A stretch of DNA of 23,823 nucleotides from Hyphomicrobiales bacterium. GTDB taxonomy: Bacteria > Pseudomonadota > Alphaproteobacteria > Rhizobiales > Aestuariivirgaceae. The DNA is taken from positions 1-23,823 of the forward strand of contig JANXRO010000245.1 in assembly GCA_025356765.1 (NCBI GenBank), given 5' to 3'. The position numbers and the translations under genes are program-made. Of this stretch, positions 14,617 through 22,088 are shown one piece after another. Numbering within the stretch: the first letter of the stretch is position 1; every line of letters begins with the position of its first letter. Below the pieces are notes generated by a model. It worked only from the letters and a program-made list of their open reading frames with translations, was not told the DNA's origin and did not search any database.

Positions 14617-15372
14617 TTATGCGAAATGAGTTTTGAGATTTTCGAGAATCACATGCTGGGTTAAATTGCTATGCAATGGCGTGACTGAAATTCGCTTGTT
14701 GAAAACCGCTGCCAAATCTGTGCCCGCAATGTGGGTGCCACGTTCGCGCGTGAAGCCTAGCCAGAAATATGAGCCGCCACGATTGTCGGCGCGTTCATCC
14801 ACAATCATATAATTTTGTTCACGCTTGCCTTGGGTGGTGATGTCAATTCCCGCCACTTCATCAACCCGACAATCTGGAAAATTGACGTTCATAAAATTGC
14901 CTGCGCCAAAATCAAAACCCAGCAACTTGCGAACAACAGCTTCACCATGTGCGGCGGCCACTGCATATGTTACGCCATTGTTGTGAATGCCCAAAACTTG
15001 GCTTAATGCGATTGATTTGATGCCCAGCGACGTTCCTTCCATCGCGGCGGCAATCGTGCCTGAAACAGTCACATCGTCAGCCACATTTTGCCCGCGGTTC
15101 ACGCCAGATAAAATAAGGTCTGGCATTCCCGGCATAATTTTGCGTGTGGCCATCACCACACAATCAGCGGGTGTTCCCGAAACTTCATAATGGCGGCCAT
15201 CAATGTGGCGATAGCGGAGCGGGTGAGAAAGGGTGATTGATCGCCCTGCCCCTGATCGTTCCACATCTGGCGCCACCACCCACACATCATCGCTTATCGC
15301 GCGGGCAATTTTTTCCAAAACGCTGAGGCCCGGCCCGTGAATGCCATCATCATTAGTGACAAGAATGCGCAT
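14617..15372 (-). CDS. surE: 5'-nucleotidase SurE
   Basis: SurE is a metal-dependent phosphatase that hydrolyses nucleoside 5'- and 3'-monophosphates, linked to stationary-phase survival. The 251-residue protein has the metal site TNDDG (D8, D9), S40 in RSGAGRS and N92 in SGVNRGQN, at normal spacing. The ATG overlaps the serS stop by one base (TAATG), so it is translated after SerRS. The usual alphaproteobacterial next gene, pcm, is absent; 130 bases without a gene follow. These hold only an AT-rich six-base-pair hairpin near 14599-14614 that might serve as a weak terminator. Confidence 0.97.
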   Translation of the reverse strand: MRILVTNDDGIHGPGLSVLEKIARAISDDVWVVAPDVERSGAGRSITLSHPLRYRHIDGRHYEVSGTPADCVVMATRKIMPGMPDLILSGVNRGQNVADDVTVSGTIAAAMEGTSLGIKSIALSQVLGIHNNGVTYAVAAAHGEAVVRKLLGFDFGAGNFMNVNFPDCRVDEVAGIDITTQGKREQNYMIVDERADNRGGSYFWLGFTRERGTHIAGTDLAAVFNKRISVTPLHSNLTQHVILENLKTHFA

Positions 15373-16790
15373 TATGCGGGCCGCTTGATGTGAGTGATGC
15401 CGCCCATATAGGTGCGCAACACGTCTGGAATTGTGACAGAGCCATCGGCGTTTTGATAATTTTCCAAAACCGCCACCATGGTGCGGCCAACGGCCAAGCC
15501 AGAGCCATTCAACGTGTGCACATAACGCGCCTGTTTTGCATCAGCAGATTTGCAGCGTGCATCCATGCGGCGGGCCTGAAAATCTCCACATTGTGAGCAA
15601 GACGAAATTTCGCGATAGGCATTTTGGCCGGGCAACCACACCTCAATGTCGTAGGTTTTGCGGCTGGCAAAGCCCATGTCACCTGTGCATAAAACGATTG
15701 TGCGATAGGATAGGTTCAGGCCTTTCAAAACGTTTTCAGCACAAGCTGTCATGCGCTCATGTTCAGCGTCTGATTGTTCAGGCGTGCACACCGATACAAG
15801 TTCAACTTTTGAAAATTGGTGTTGTCGGATCATGCCGCGCGTGTCTCGGCCCGCAGAGCCAGCCTCAGCACGAAAGCAAGGCGTATAGGCTGTCATGCGC
15901 ATCGGAAGTTGCGCTTCATCCAAAACCTGTTCACGCACCAAATTTGTCAACGGCACTTCGGCGGTTGGCACCAGCCAATAATCTTCTTCAGATTGCGCTT
16001 CATTCAACACGCGGCGAACAAATTCCACATGACCAATCACCTTGTTTTCAAGATCAGCTTTTTGGGCTGGCGTTGCTTGTTCCAAAGCTTTTTCCAACAG
16101 GCGTTGGCGAACACCCATGCTGGTTGCGGTAAACTGGTCTTCTCTAAACTTCGGAAGCTGCGCTGTGCCGAACATGGCATTATCGCGCACCAACACAGGC
16201 GGGTTGATTTCTTGATAGCCGGCTTCTTGGGTGTGAAGATCAAGCATATATTGCGCCAGTGCACGTTCCAACCTTGCGAGCGCCCCTTTAAGCACAACAA
16301 ACCTCGCGCCAGACATTTTCGCCGCCGCTTCAAAATCCATCAACTTCAGGCCTTCGCCAATATCGAAATGCTGTTGCGGTTCAAATGCAAAACTTGGCTT
16401 TTGGCCCCAGACGCGCACTTCAACATTGTCATGTTCGTCTCTACCGTTGGGAACGCTGTCGAGCGGAATGTTGGGGATAACTGAAAGAGCTTCGTTCAGT
16501 TTTACCGTGTACCCTCTTTCAATTTGTTCGCCCTCAGCAATAAATTGCTTAAGTCCAGCGATCTTTGATTTTAGCTGTTCAGCCAATGCAAAGTCTTTCT
16601 TTGCCATGGCTGCGCCTATCTCTTGTGAGGAAGAATTTCTCTGACTTTGTGCTTCTTGCAACTTCTGCATTTGATCGCGACGCTGTAAGTCCAAAACAAG
16701 TAAGCTATCTGCCAAAGGTTCCAAGCCCCGACGCTTAAGACCAGCGTCAAATGCGGCAGGATTTTCACGGATGGCTTTGATGTCGTGCAT
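15372..16790 (-). CDS. serS: Seryl-tRNA synthetase with an internal insertion
   Basis: This class II enzyme charges tRNA-Ser with serine. Residues 1-110 form the coiled-coil tRNA-binding arm. The catalytic core carries class II motifs 2 (TPCFRAEAGSAGRDTRGMIRQHQF, 303-326) and 3 (NGSGLAVGRTMVAVLENYQ). At 472 residues it is about 45 longer than usual. The extra sequence lies at about 223-268 (TSMGVRQRL...NEAQSEED), between LPKFREDQF and YWLVPTAEVPLTN, which are normally joined by a few residues. It is in frame, helical-looking and charged, with base use like its surroundings. It forms a transcript with surE (TAATG overlap). The leftward promoter should lie in the short gap up to the terminator at 16852. 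Confidence 0.96.
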   Translation of the reverse strand: MHDIKAIRENPAAFDAGLKRRGLEPLADSLLVLDLQRRDQMQKLQEAQSQRNSSSQEIGAAMAKKDFALAEQLKSKIAGLKQFIAEGEQIERGYTVKLNEALSVIPNIPLDSVPNGRDEHDNVEVRVWGQKPSFAFEPQQHFDIGEGLKLMDFEAAAKMSGARFVVLKGALARLERALAQYMLDLHTQEAGYQEINPPVLVRDNAMFGTAQLPKFREDQFTATSMGVRQRLLEKALEQATPAQKADLENKVIGHVEFVRRVLNEAQSEEDYWLVPTAEVPLTNLVREQVLDEAQLPMRMTAYTPCFRAEAGSAGRDTRGMIRQHQFSKVELVSVCTPEQSDAEHERMTACAENVLKGLNLSYRTIVLCTGDMGFASRKTYDIEVWLPGQNAYREISSCSQCGDFQARRMDARCKSADAKQARYVHTLNGSGLAVGRTMVAVLENYQNADGSVTIPDVLRTYMGGITHIKRPA

Positions 16791-16851
16791 TGGTCAGATT
16801 CTCGTTTGATTTTGGATGGGTATAAGCAGGATCAGCCAAAATGGCGAGATC

Positions 16852-16886
16852 GAAAACAAAAAAGCCGGACATTGCTGCCCGGCTTT
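16852..16886 (-). terminator. Rho-independent terminator of rpsB-tsf
   Basis: On the minus strand, AAAGCCGG (16886-16879) pairs with CCGGCTTT (16868-16861), followed by TTTTGTTTTC. It ends the rpsB-tsf transcript 18 bases after the tsf stop. The sequence design closely matches the terminator at 11905-11928. Confidence 0.92.
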
Positions 16887-16904
16887 AAAAATTTGATCAG
16901 AAAA

Positions 16905-17825
16905 TCAGTTGCCCGACATTTTTGCCACTTCGGCGGCAAAGTCGTCTTCCTGCTTTTCAATGCCTTCACCAAGCTGCATCCGCACAAAACCAGTGATCTT
17001 GATGGCAGCGCCAGCTTTTGTGGCAGCTTCAAGGGCTGCCTGCGTGACAGACTTTGCACCATCGTGAACGTAAGGTTGTTCAAGCAGGCAATTTTCCTTG
17101 GCATAGGTTTTGAGGCCCGAAGCCACAATTTTTTCCATCACTTGGGGGGGCTTGCCCACGTTCTTTTCTTCAAGAACGGCAGCTTCACGCGCCAACACAT
17201 CTGCTGGAACCGATGTCATATCTAAAGCGATTGGGTTAGTGGCTGCAATGTGCATCGACAAGAGGCGGCCAAATGCGTTCAATTCTTCTGCCTTGCCAGC
17301 TGATTCCAAAGCCACGATTACGCCAATTTTGCCCATGCCGGGGGCGATTTGGTTGTGAACGTAAGAACCCACAACGCCTTCCTTTACGGTTAAAACGGCA
17401 GTGCGGCGCACTGTCATGTTTTCGCCAATTGTGGCCACCATTTCGGCCACATATTCGGCAACTGCATGGGGTGAACCGGGGAAATGCATTGTCTTCAACG
17501 CTTCGGTTGAACCATGGGCGTTAACGGCCAGTTTTGAAATTTCAGCCACCATCACCTGGAATTTTTCATTGCGGGCAACAAAGTCGGTTTCTGAGTTCAC
17601 TTCAACCAGAGCACCTGTTGTGCCTTTAATGCACAGGCCAACAAGGCCCTCTGCCGCAACGCGTGTGGATTTCTTGGCAGCCTTTGCCAAGCCTTTGGCG
17701 CGAAGCCAATCGATTGCTGCTTCCATATCACCATTGTTTGCAACGAGTGCAGATTTGCAATCCATCATGCCTACGCCAGTTTTTTCGCGCAGGTCTCTGA
17801 CCATAGCAGCTGTAATGTCAGCCAT
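16905..17825 (-). CDS. tsf: Elongation factor Ts
   Basis: EF-Ts is the nucleotide exchange factor that recycles EF-Tu-GDP. The 306-residue protein has the N-terminal UBA-like module (ITAAMVRDLREKTGVGMMDCKSAL), which includes the TGVGMMDCK signature that contacts EF-Tu, and the core motif ETDFVARNEKF (79-89). Length is normal. It lies 63 bases after rpsB, with a hairpin in the gap, the classical pairing of S2 and EF-Ts. Confidence 0.98.
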   Translation of the reverse strand: MADITAAMVRDLREKTGVGMMDCKSALVANNGDMEAAIDWLRAKGLAKAAKKSTRVAAEGLVGLCIKGTTGALVEVNSETDFVARNEKFQVMVAEISKLAVNAHGSTEALKTMHFPGSPHAVAEYVAEMVATIGENMTVRRTAVLTVKEGVVGSYVHNQIAPGMGKIGVIVALESAGKAEELNAFGRLLSMHIAATNPIALDMTSVPADVLAREAAVLEEKNVGKPPQVMEKIVASGLKTYAKENCLLEQPYVHDGAKSVTQAALEAATKAGAAIKITGFVRMQLGEGIEKQEDDFAAEVAKMSGN

Positions 17826-17852
17826 TTGGAACCCTCATTTGAATAAGAATAT

Positions 17853-17874
17853 GGGCCTGCGACACTGCAGGCCC
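17853..17874 (-). promoter_or_regulatory. Hairpin between rpsB and tsf
   Basis: GGGCCTGC (17853-17860) and GCAGGCCC (17867-17874) form a perfect eight-base-pair stem with a six-base loop. No T tract follows in the transcribed direction, so read-through to tsf is expected. It may act as an attenuator or processing site that sets the S2 to EF-Ts ratio. Confidence 0.55.
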
Positions 17875-17888
17875 AACTACATAAGTGT

Positions 17889-18641
17889 TTAAGCCGCTGG
17901 AATTTCTTCCATGATTGGCGCTTCCATGGCGCCAGCATCAATGCCTGAACGATGTTGTGACTTTTCGATGCCTTCAAGAACAGCACGCGAAATTAAATCA
18001 CAATAAAGTGCAACAGCGCGAGCCGCGTCATCATTGCCAGGAATTGGATAATTCACGCCGGCAGGATCAGAGTTCGTGTCGATGATGGCCACAACTGGAA
18101 TGCCCAAACGATTGGCTTCCTTAATCGCAATGGCTTCTTTGTTGGTGTCGATCACGAACAGCAAATCGGGTGTGCCGCCCATGTCTTTGATGCCGCCCAA
18201 AGCTTTATCAAGCTTGGTTTTTTCGCGAGCCATATCCAACATTTCGCGCTTTTTCAATCCAACACCTTGCTTGGCGATCATTTCATCAATGTGGCGCAGA
18301 TGCTTGATTGAATTTGAAATAGTTTTCCAGTTGGTGAGCATGCCGCCCAACCACCGTGCATTCACATAATATTGCGCTGAACGCTTGGCTGATTCTGCTA
18401 CTTGTTCAGCAGCTGAACGTTTGGTGCCCACAAACAAAACACGGCCGCCTTTGGCCACGGTGTCTGTTACCAATTGCAATGCGTTATGCAGCAAGGGAAC
18501 GGTTTGCGATAAATCTAAAATATGAATGCCATTGCGCACGCCATAGATATATGAACCCATTTTCGGGTTCCAACGATGTGTTTGGTGACCAAAGTGAACG
18601 CCAGCTTCCAAAAGCTGACGCATTGTGAAATTCACAGCCAT
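17889..18641 (-). CDS. rpsB: 30S ribosomal protein S2
   Basis: S2 is a structural protein of the small ribosomal subunit. The true start is ATG 18641 (250 aa), with GGAGAAGGA (18648-18656) upstream and the invariant beginning FTMRQLLEAGVHFGHQTHRWNPKM. An in-frame open stretch of 37 codons further upstream is leader sequence. Family blocks include GGRVLFVGTKRSA, YYVNARWLGGMLTNW and PDLLFVIDTNKE. The first 110-200 bases upstream are a long untranslated leader; in many bacteria S2 represses its own message through such a leader, which cannot be confirmed here. Confidence 0.98.
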   Translation of the reverse strand: MAVNFTMRQLLEAGVHFGHQTHRWNPKMGSYIYGVRNGIHILDLSQTVPLLHNALQLVTDTVAKGGRVLFVGTKRSAAEQVAESAKRSAQYYVNARWLGGMLTNWKTISNSIKHLRHIDEMIAKQGVGLKKREMLDMAREKTKLDKALGGIKDMGGTPDLLFVIDTNKEAIAIKEANRLGIPVVAIIDTNSDPAGVNYPIPGNDDAARAVALYCDLISRAVLEGIEKSQHRSGIDAGAMEAPIMEEIPAA

Positions 18642-18647
18642 AATAAG

Positions 18648-18656
18648 TCCTTCTCC
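18648..18656 (-). promoter_or_regulatory. Ribosome binding site of rpsB
   Basis: GGAGAAGGA, six bases before ATG 18641, fixes the start and rules out the in-frame extension to 18752. Confidence 0.85.
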
Positions 18657-18928
18657 GGTTAATCCTCCGCAAGTGGTGTGACCGAGACATTCGGCACCGG
18701 AAGGAACGTTCTCTATGAGGAGATTTTGCAATCCCATGAGAGGTTCCAACACCTGCGTGTGGGGTGGGTAGTGCGCTGCTGCTAGCGTAAACGGGCACTG
18801 AAAACAAGTGCCGGTTGATTTTTAAACGTTACACTGAATTAACAACGGAAAAGAGCTGAATATTCGTCACTTGTTTACTACTTAGGTCGAATCTGTCTCA
18901 ATAGAATTTTTACGGACAATAATGGATT

Positions 18929-19795
18929 ATGTCACTTCAACTTTCTGAAATTGGCTATGGCGACACTGTTTCATCTTACGCACAATTGGTTGCGGAGACG
19001 TGTTGGAGCGGAGTTCTCAATTCGTTAGAGGTGCAACACACTTATCCTGCGACTTTTCCAAAGGACAAAACGTTTACGATGATGGGCGGCATGTATAGTG
19101 CGGGCACAACATGGGCATTCAATGTGTTGCGCAATATCAGCTTGTTACAAAACAAAACCGTGTTCAGCGCATACAGCGAAAGGATGAGCCCCAAAGTTCT
19201 CGACAAATTTCAAAACCATGATGTTTTGTTGTTTAAGGGCCATGTGTTGGGCAAATCTTTCCAAAATCTTATCCGCCACACTCCTGCAACATTAATCGTT
19301 CCGGTGCGTGATCCGCGCGATGCTATGTGTTCGCTGATGAATCGCTTCAATTATTCATTCGGCCATGCCCTGCAGGTGGTTTCGATGAGTGCTGAAAACA
19401 TCTTAAATGTTCAAACAAAACTTCCGCATTTGATTTTGCGCTATGAGTCGGGCTTCACCAACACTGTGGAAAGTGTCTATAAGCTTGCACATTATGTTGG
19501 CTTTAATCTGAGTGTTGACCAAGCCCAAGATGTTTTTGAGAGCATGAAACCGCAACGTGTAAAAGAGTTGATTCGTTCTCTTGAACAAAGCCGCGCAATT
19601 CAGCCGTCTCGACCGCGCGTTAGTGTTGACCCCAAAACCAACTGGCACCCCAACCATGTGGGAGATTTGAAAATTGGCAATTATAAGAGTCAATTCAGCT
19701 CGGAACAGCGTGACCTTGTAAACAACCAATTGGCAGAATTCATCGCTCATTTTCGGTATGAGAACGACGCAGAAGCCGTAAAACGCGCAGCCTAA
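18929..19795 (+). CDS. Sulfotransferase-like protein (PAPS-dependent family)
   Basis: Sulfotransferases of this fold move sulfate from PAPS to an alcohol or amine acceptor. In 288 residues the two PAPS sites are visible. A 5'-phosphosulfate loop GGMYSAGTTWAFNVLR (53-68) replaces the usual PKSGTTW with a Tyr-Ser-Ala variant. The 3'-phosphate site VPVRDPRDAMCSLMNR lies at 124-139. The C-terminal GDLKIGNYKSQFSSEQ (245-260) matches the GxWKxxF region of the family. There is no signal peptide, so it is probably cytoplasmic. It stands alone between rpsB and lipB, with no sulfate-activation or glycosyltransferase genes near, so the acceptor is unknown. Its ribosome site is weak. Confidence 0.75.
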   Translation: MSLQLSEIGYGDTVSSYAQLVAETCWSGVLNSLEVQHTYPATFPKDKTFTMMGGMYSAGTTWAFNVLRNISLLQNKTVFSAYSERMSPKVLDKFQNHDVLLFKGHVLGKSFQNLIRHTPATLIVPVRDPRDAMCSLMNRFNYSFGHALQVVSMSAENILNVQTKLPHLILRYESGFTNTVESVYKLAHYVGFNLSVDQAQDVFESMKPQRVKELIRSLEQSRAIQPSRPRVSVDPKTNWHPNHVGDLKIGNYKSQFSSEQRDLVNNQLAEFIAHFRYENDAEAVKRAA

Positions 19796-19850
19796 AAGCG
19801 CGCCTTTTCCAACCATTGCATTTGCCCCCCGAACTTGGGAAAAGCCCGCC

Positions 19851-20531
19851 ATGGTGATGCGCAGCGAAATTCAGGCTTTGGTTCAAACTGATGAGGTGGT
19901 GCTGTGGCAAACCAGCGTTGTTCCCATTTCATATCCTGTTGCCGTTGCAAAGATGGATGCACATGTGGCCGCCATTGCTGGTGGAACTGAACAAGAGCGC
20001 GTGTGGTTGCTTGAACACCCCGCAATTTATACGGCGGGCACCAGCGCCAAGCGTGAAGACCTTGTTGAACCCAATCGCTTTCCAGTTTTTGAAACGGGGC
20101 GCGGCGGGCAATATACATATCATGGGCCGGGCCAACGCGTGGCTTATGTGATGCTGAATTTGGCCAAGCGCGGCGCTGATGTGCGCGCCTTTGTGGCGGC
20201 TCTCGAAAATTGGTTGATTGCAACGCTGGCCGAATTTGGCGTGGTTGGTGAGCGGCGTGAAGACCGGGTTGGCATTTGGGTAAAGCGCGGTTCACACGAA
20301 GACAAAATTGCCGCCCTCGGAATTCGTGTTCGCAAGGGTGTGACATTACACGGCATCAGCCTCAATGTGAATCCCGCGCTTGAACACTTCAATGGCATTG
20401 TGCCTTGTGGTTTATCTCAACACGGCGTGACTAGCTTGGCTGATCTTGGCATTAGCGCTTCGATGCAGGCAGTGGACGCTGCACTGGCCAAGCATTTTGA
20501 AAATATATTCGGCCCAATCAAGAGGCTTTAA
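19851..20531 (+). CDS. lipB: Octanoyl-[acyl-carrier-protein]:protein N-octanoyltransferase
   Basis: LipB moves octanoate from acyl carrier protein to the lipoyl domains of pyruvate and 2-oxoglutarate dehydrogenases and the glycine cleavage H protein. The 226-residue protein has the thioester Cys in GIVPCG (C186), the partner Lys in DKIAALGIRV (K152), and the binding blocks EHPAIYTAG and GRGGQYTYHGPGQ. Met codons 1 and 3 are both possible starts, with no clear ribosome site. The end overlaps the next small gene by one base. Confidence 0.97.
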   Translation: MVMRSEIQALVQTDEVVLWQTSVVPISYPVAVAKMDAHVAAIAGGTEQERVWLLEHPAIYTAGTSAKREDLVEPNRFPVFETGRGGQYTYHGPGQRVAYVMLNLAKRGADVRAFVAALENWLIATLAEFGVVGERREDRVGIWVKRGSHEDKIAALGIRVRKGVTLHGISLNVNPALEHFNGIVPCGLSQHGVTSLADLGISASMQAVDAALAKHFENIFGPIKRL

Positions 20532-20746
20532 TGGACAAGCTAACACTTTTTGGCCTGTTTGCGGTCTCGCTCATGCTGGTTACATATACCCTTGAAAAGC
20601 GTTCACACTGGTATGTGTTGGCCTTCGCCTTTGCCTGCGCCTTGGGTTCAGCTTATGGCTTTCTCCAAGGCGCTTGGCCTTTTGGATTGGTAGAAGGTGT
20701 GTGGGCAATCATCGCTTTGAAACGGTGGATTGACTTGCCCGCTTAG
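20531..20746 (+). CDS. Small membrane protein, function unknown
   Basis: A 71-residue protein with two to three hydrophobic segments (near 4-19, 27-46, 51-64) ends in GLVEGVWAIIALKRWIDLPA. I recall similar short proteins annotated only as hypothetical in alphaproteobacteria; they resemble the CBU_0592-like domain. It starts on the TAATG that closes lipB, so it is translationally coupled to lipB, though no functional link to lipoylation is known to me. Its stop overlaps the stop of the opposing gene by four bases. Confidence 0.82.
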   Translation: MDKLTLFGLFAVSLMLVTYTLEKRSHWYVLAFAFACALGSAYGFLQGAWPFGLVEGVWAIIALKRWIDLPA

Positions 20747-21963
20747 TTCAATTCCTTCAGCGCGGCTGCGGGCAAAGGTGTGTAACCATTATCACGCAAG
20801 AAACCCGCCAAGGCTTTTGGAATGGGAATAGCTTTCAAATTGTCATTCGGACAATCAGCCACCTTCTGGCCGCTGGTGCATTCTTGCGGGCCAAAGCCAT
20901 TTTCTTTTTCATAGTTTTTCATAAACAATGCCCAAGCCTCATCGCCTTGGCCCAAACGAATTTTGCTTGCCACCCAGCCTGCCAAAAAGCCATTCTGTTT
21001 CCAGGTATCCGGCGTTACGTTGGCGCTATATTCTATGCCCGCTAAATCTTGCACCAGCCTTCCGCGCATGGCCTGATTTGTGGATACGTCCATGATCTTG
21101 CCAGCAATCAATTGATGAATTTCGATGGGTGCAAATGATCCGGCATAAGAGCCAAATGAATATAGAAAGCGATTATCAACGCTGACCAATTCCATCGTGC
21201 CGTCTCCGTTCACATCTTCAAACCAATAGCCTTCGCCATCAAGCTCTGGCGAGGTTATGAGAGACCATGGGGCCGTAGGTTTTTCTTTGACAATAAACGT
21301 GGTGGTGGTGCAGCAATGTGCGCCGCCCGAAAAATTTGTCACCACAACTTGTGGCGATGGTGAACCCGCTATAAGTTTGGCAATGCCGGCATTGTGATAG
21401 TTCATGCCTAGAAATTCTTCGGCTGTTGCCAAATCATCTTTCGGCAAATCTTTGCCAATGTCGAAATGAAACGGGCCATTGGCATCTTTGCCATCAACCA
21501 CGGTATAGGCGCGATCTGGCTCAAGCTTTTGAGCGTTGATTTTCACGTTGAAATCACCCGACGAAAATTCAGCGGTTTTTTCAAGTGTATAAGGAATAAG
21601 TGCACTGGAAGTTGCGGGAGCTTGCCAAACAGTTTCGATATAATTGGCACCTTGGGTTAAAACCGCATCCTTGGGCAGATCGCCAATGCGGCTATCTTTA
21701 TCAGCTTTCTTCAAGTCTTTGATTGATTTATAGGCGTAAGGCCCTGCTATCACGCCAAAATATCCACTTTTAGAGGTGACAACTTTAATTGTGTCAGCCA
21801 TCGATGAAACAGCGCGCGCAATACCGATGGCTTGATCTTTATCTTTGCTAGAGGCCAGCAAAAGCCAATGGAATTTTCCGGTTAAAGCAAGGGTTTCAGA
21901 CTGTGCTGCATTTGCGCCCACTAGTGTTGCTGCCAATGCCGCAAGCGAAATCATTTTTTTCAT
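20743..21963 (-). CDS. Secreted protein with SPOR-like start and a calcium-type loop, function unknown
   Basis: I do not recognise a named family. From ATG 21963 the protein has 406 residues; an in-frame ATG four codons upstream (21975) is possible. The signal peptide MKKMISLAALAATLVGANAA is clear. Residues 30-85 (FHWLLLASSKDKDQAIGIARAV, then SGYFGVIAGPY) resemble a SPOR domain, which binds peptidoglycan stripped of side peptides. The middle has GGAHCC and the loop DVNGDGTMELVSVDNRF, a DxNxDG pattern like the calcium sites of FG-GAP or EF-hand proteins. Near the C terminus is a Cys pair (QECTSGQKVADC). An envelope role is likely from export alone. It converges on the small membrane protein gene. 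Confidence 0.85.
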   Translation of the reverse strand: MKKMISLAALAATLVGANAAQSETLALTGKFHWLLLASSKDKDQAIGIARAVSSMADTIKVVTSKSGYFGVIAGPYAYKSIKDLKKADKDSRIGDLPKDAVLTQGANYIETVWQAPATSSALIPYTLEKTAEFSSGDFNVKINAQKLEPDRAYTVVDGKDANGPFHFDIGKDLPKDDLATAEEFLGMNYHNAGIAKLIAGSPSPQVVVTNFSGGAHCCTTTTFIVKEKPTAPWSLITSPELDGEGYWFEDVNGDGTMELVSVDNRFLYSFGSYAGSFAPIEIHQLIAGKIMDVSTNQAMRGRLVQDLAGIEYSANVTPDTWKQNGFLAGWVASKIRLGQGDEAWALFMKNYEKENGFGPQECTSGQKVADCPNDNLKAIPIPKALAGFLRDNGYTPLPAAALKELN

Positions 21964-22088
21964 ATTTGTTACCATCCATAAATGCCCATTAAAGTTATTT
22001 CATATAACTTCGTGGAGAAGACAAGGCGCAAATGTGACTTCAATCCGGCAATTGCGAAATATCTGCATTGCGGCTAAAGCCCCGCCTT

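Noticed and set aside
15536..16484. Long rightward ORFs inside serS
   Set aside because: They are antisense to a fully conserved synthetase, and their products have no family features.
18642..18752. 37-codon N-terminal extension of ribosomal protein S2
   Set aside because: The strong ribosome site at 18648-18656 and the conserved family start fix ATG 18641; the extension is leader.
18792..18814. Small hairpin GGCACT/AGTGCC as a terminator
   Set aside because: It lies upstream of both divergent genes, so there is no transcript for it to end; at most it is part of the promoter region.
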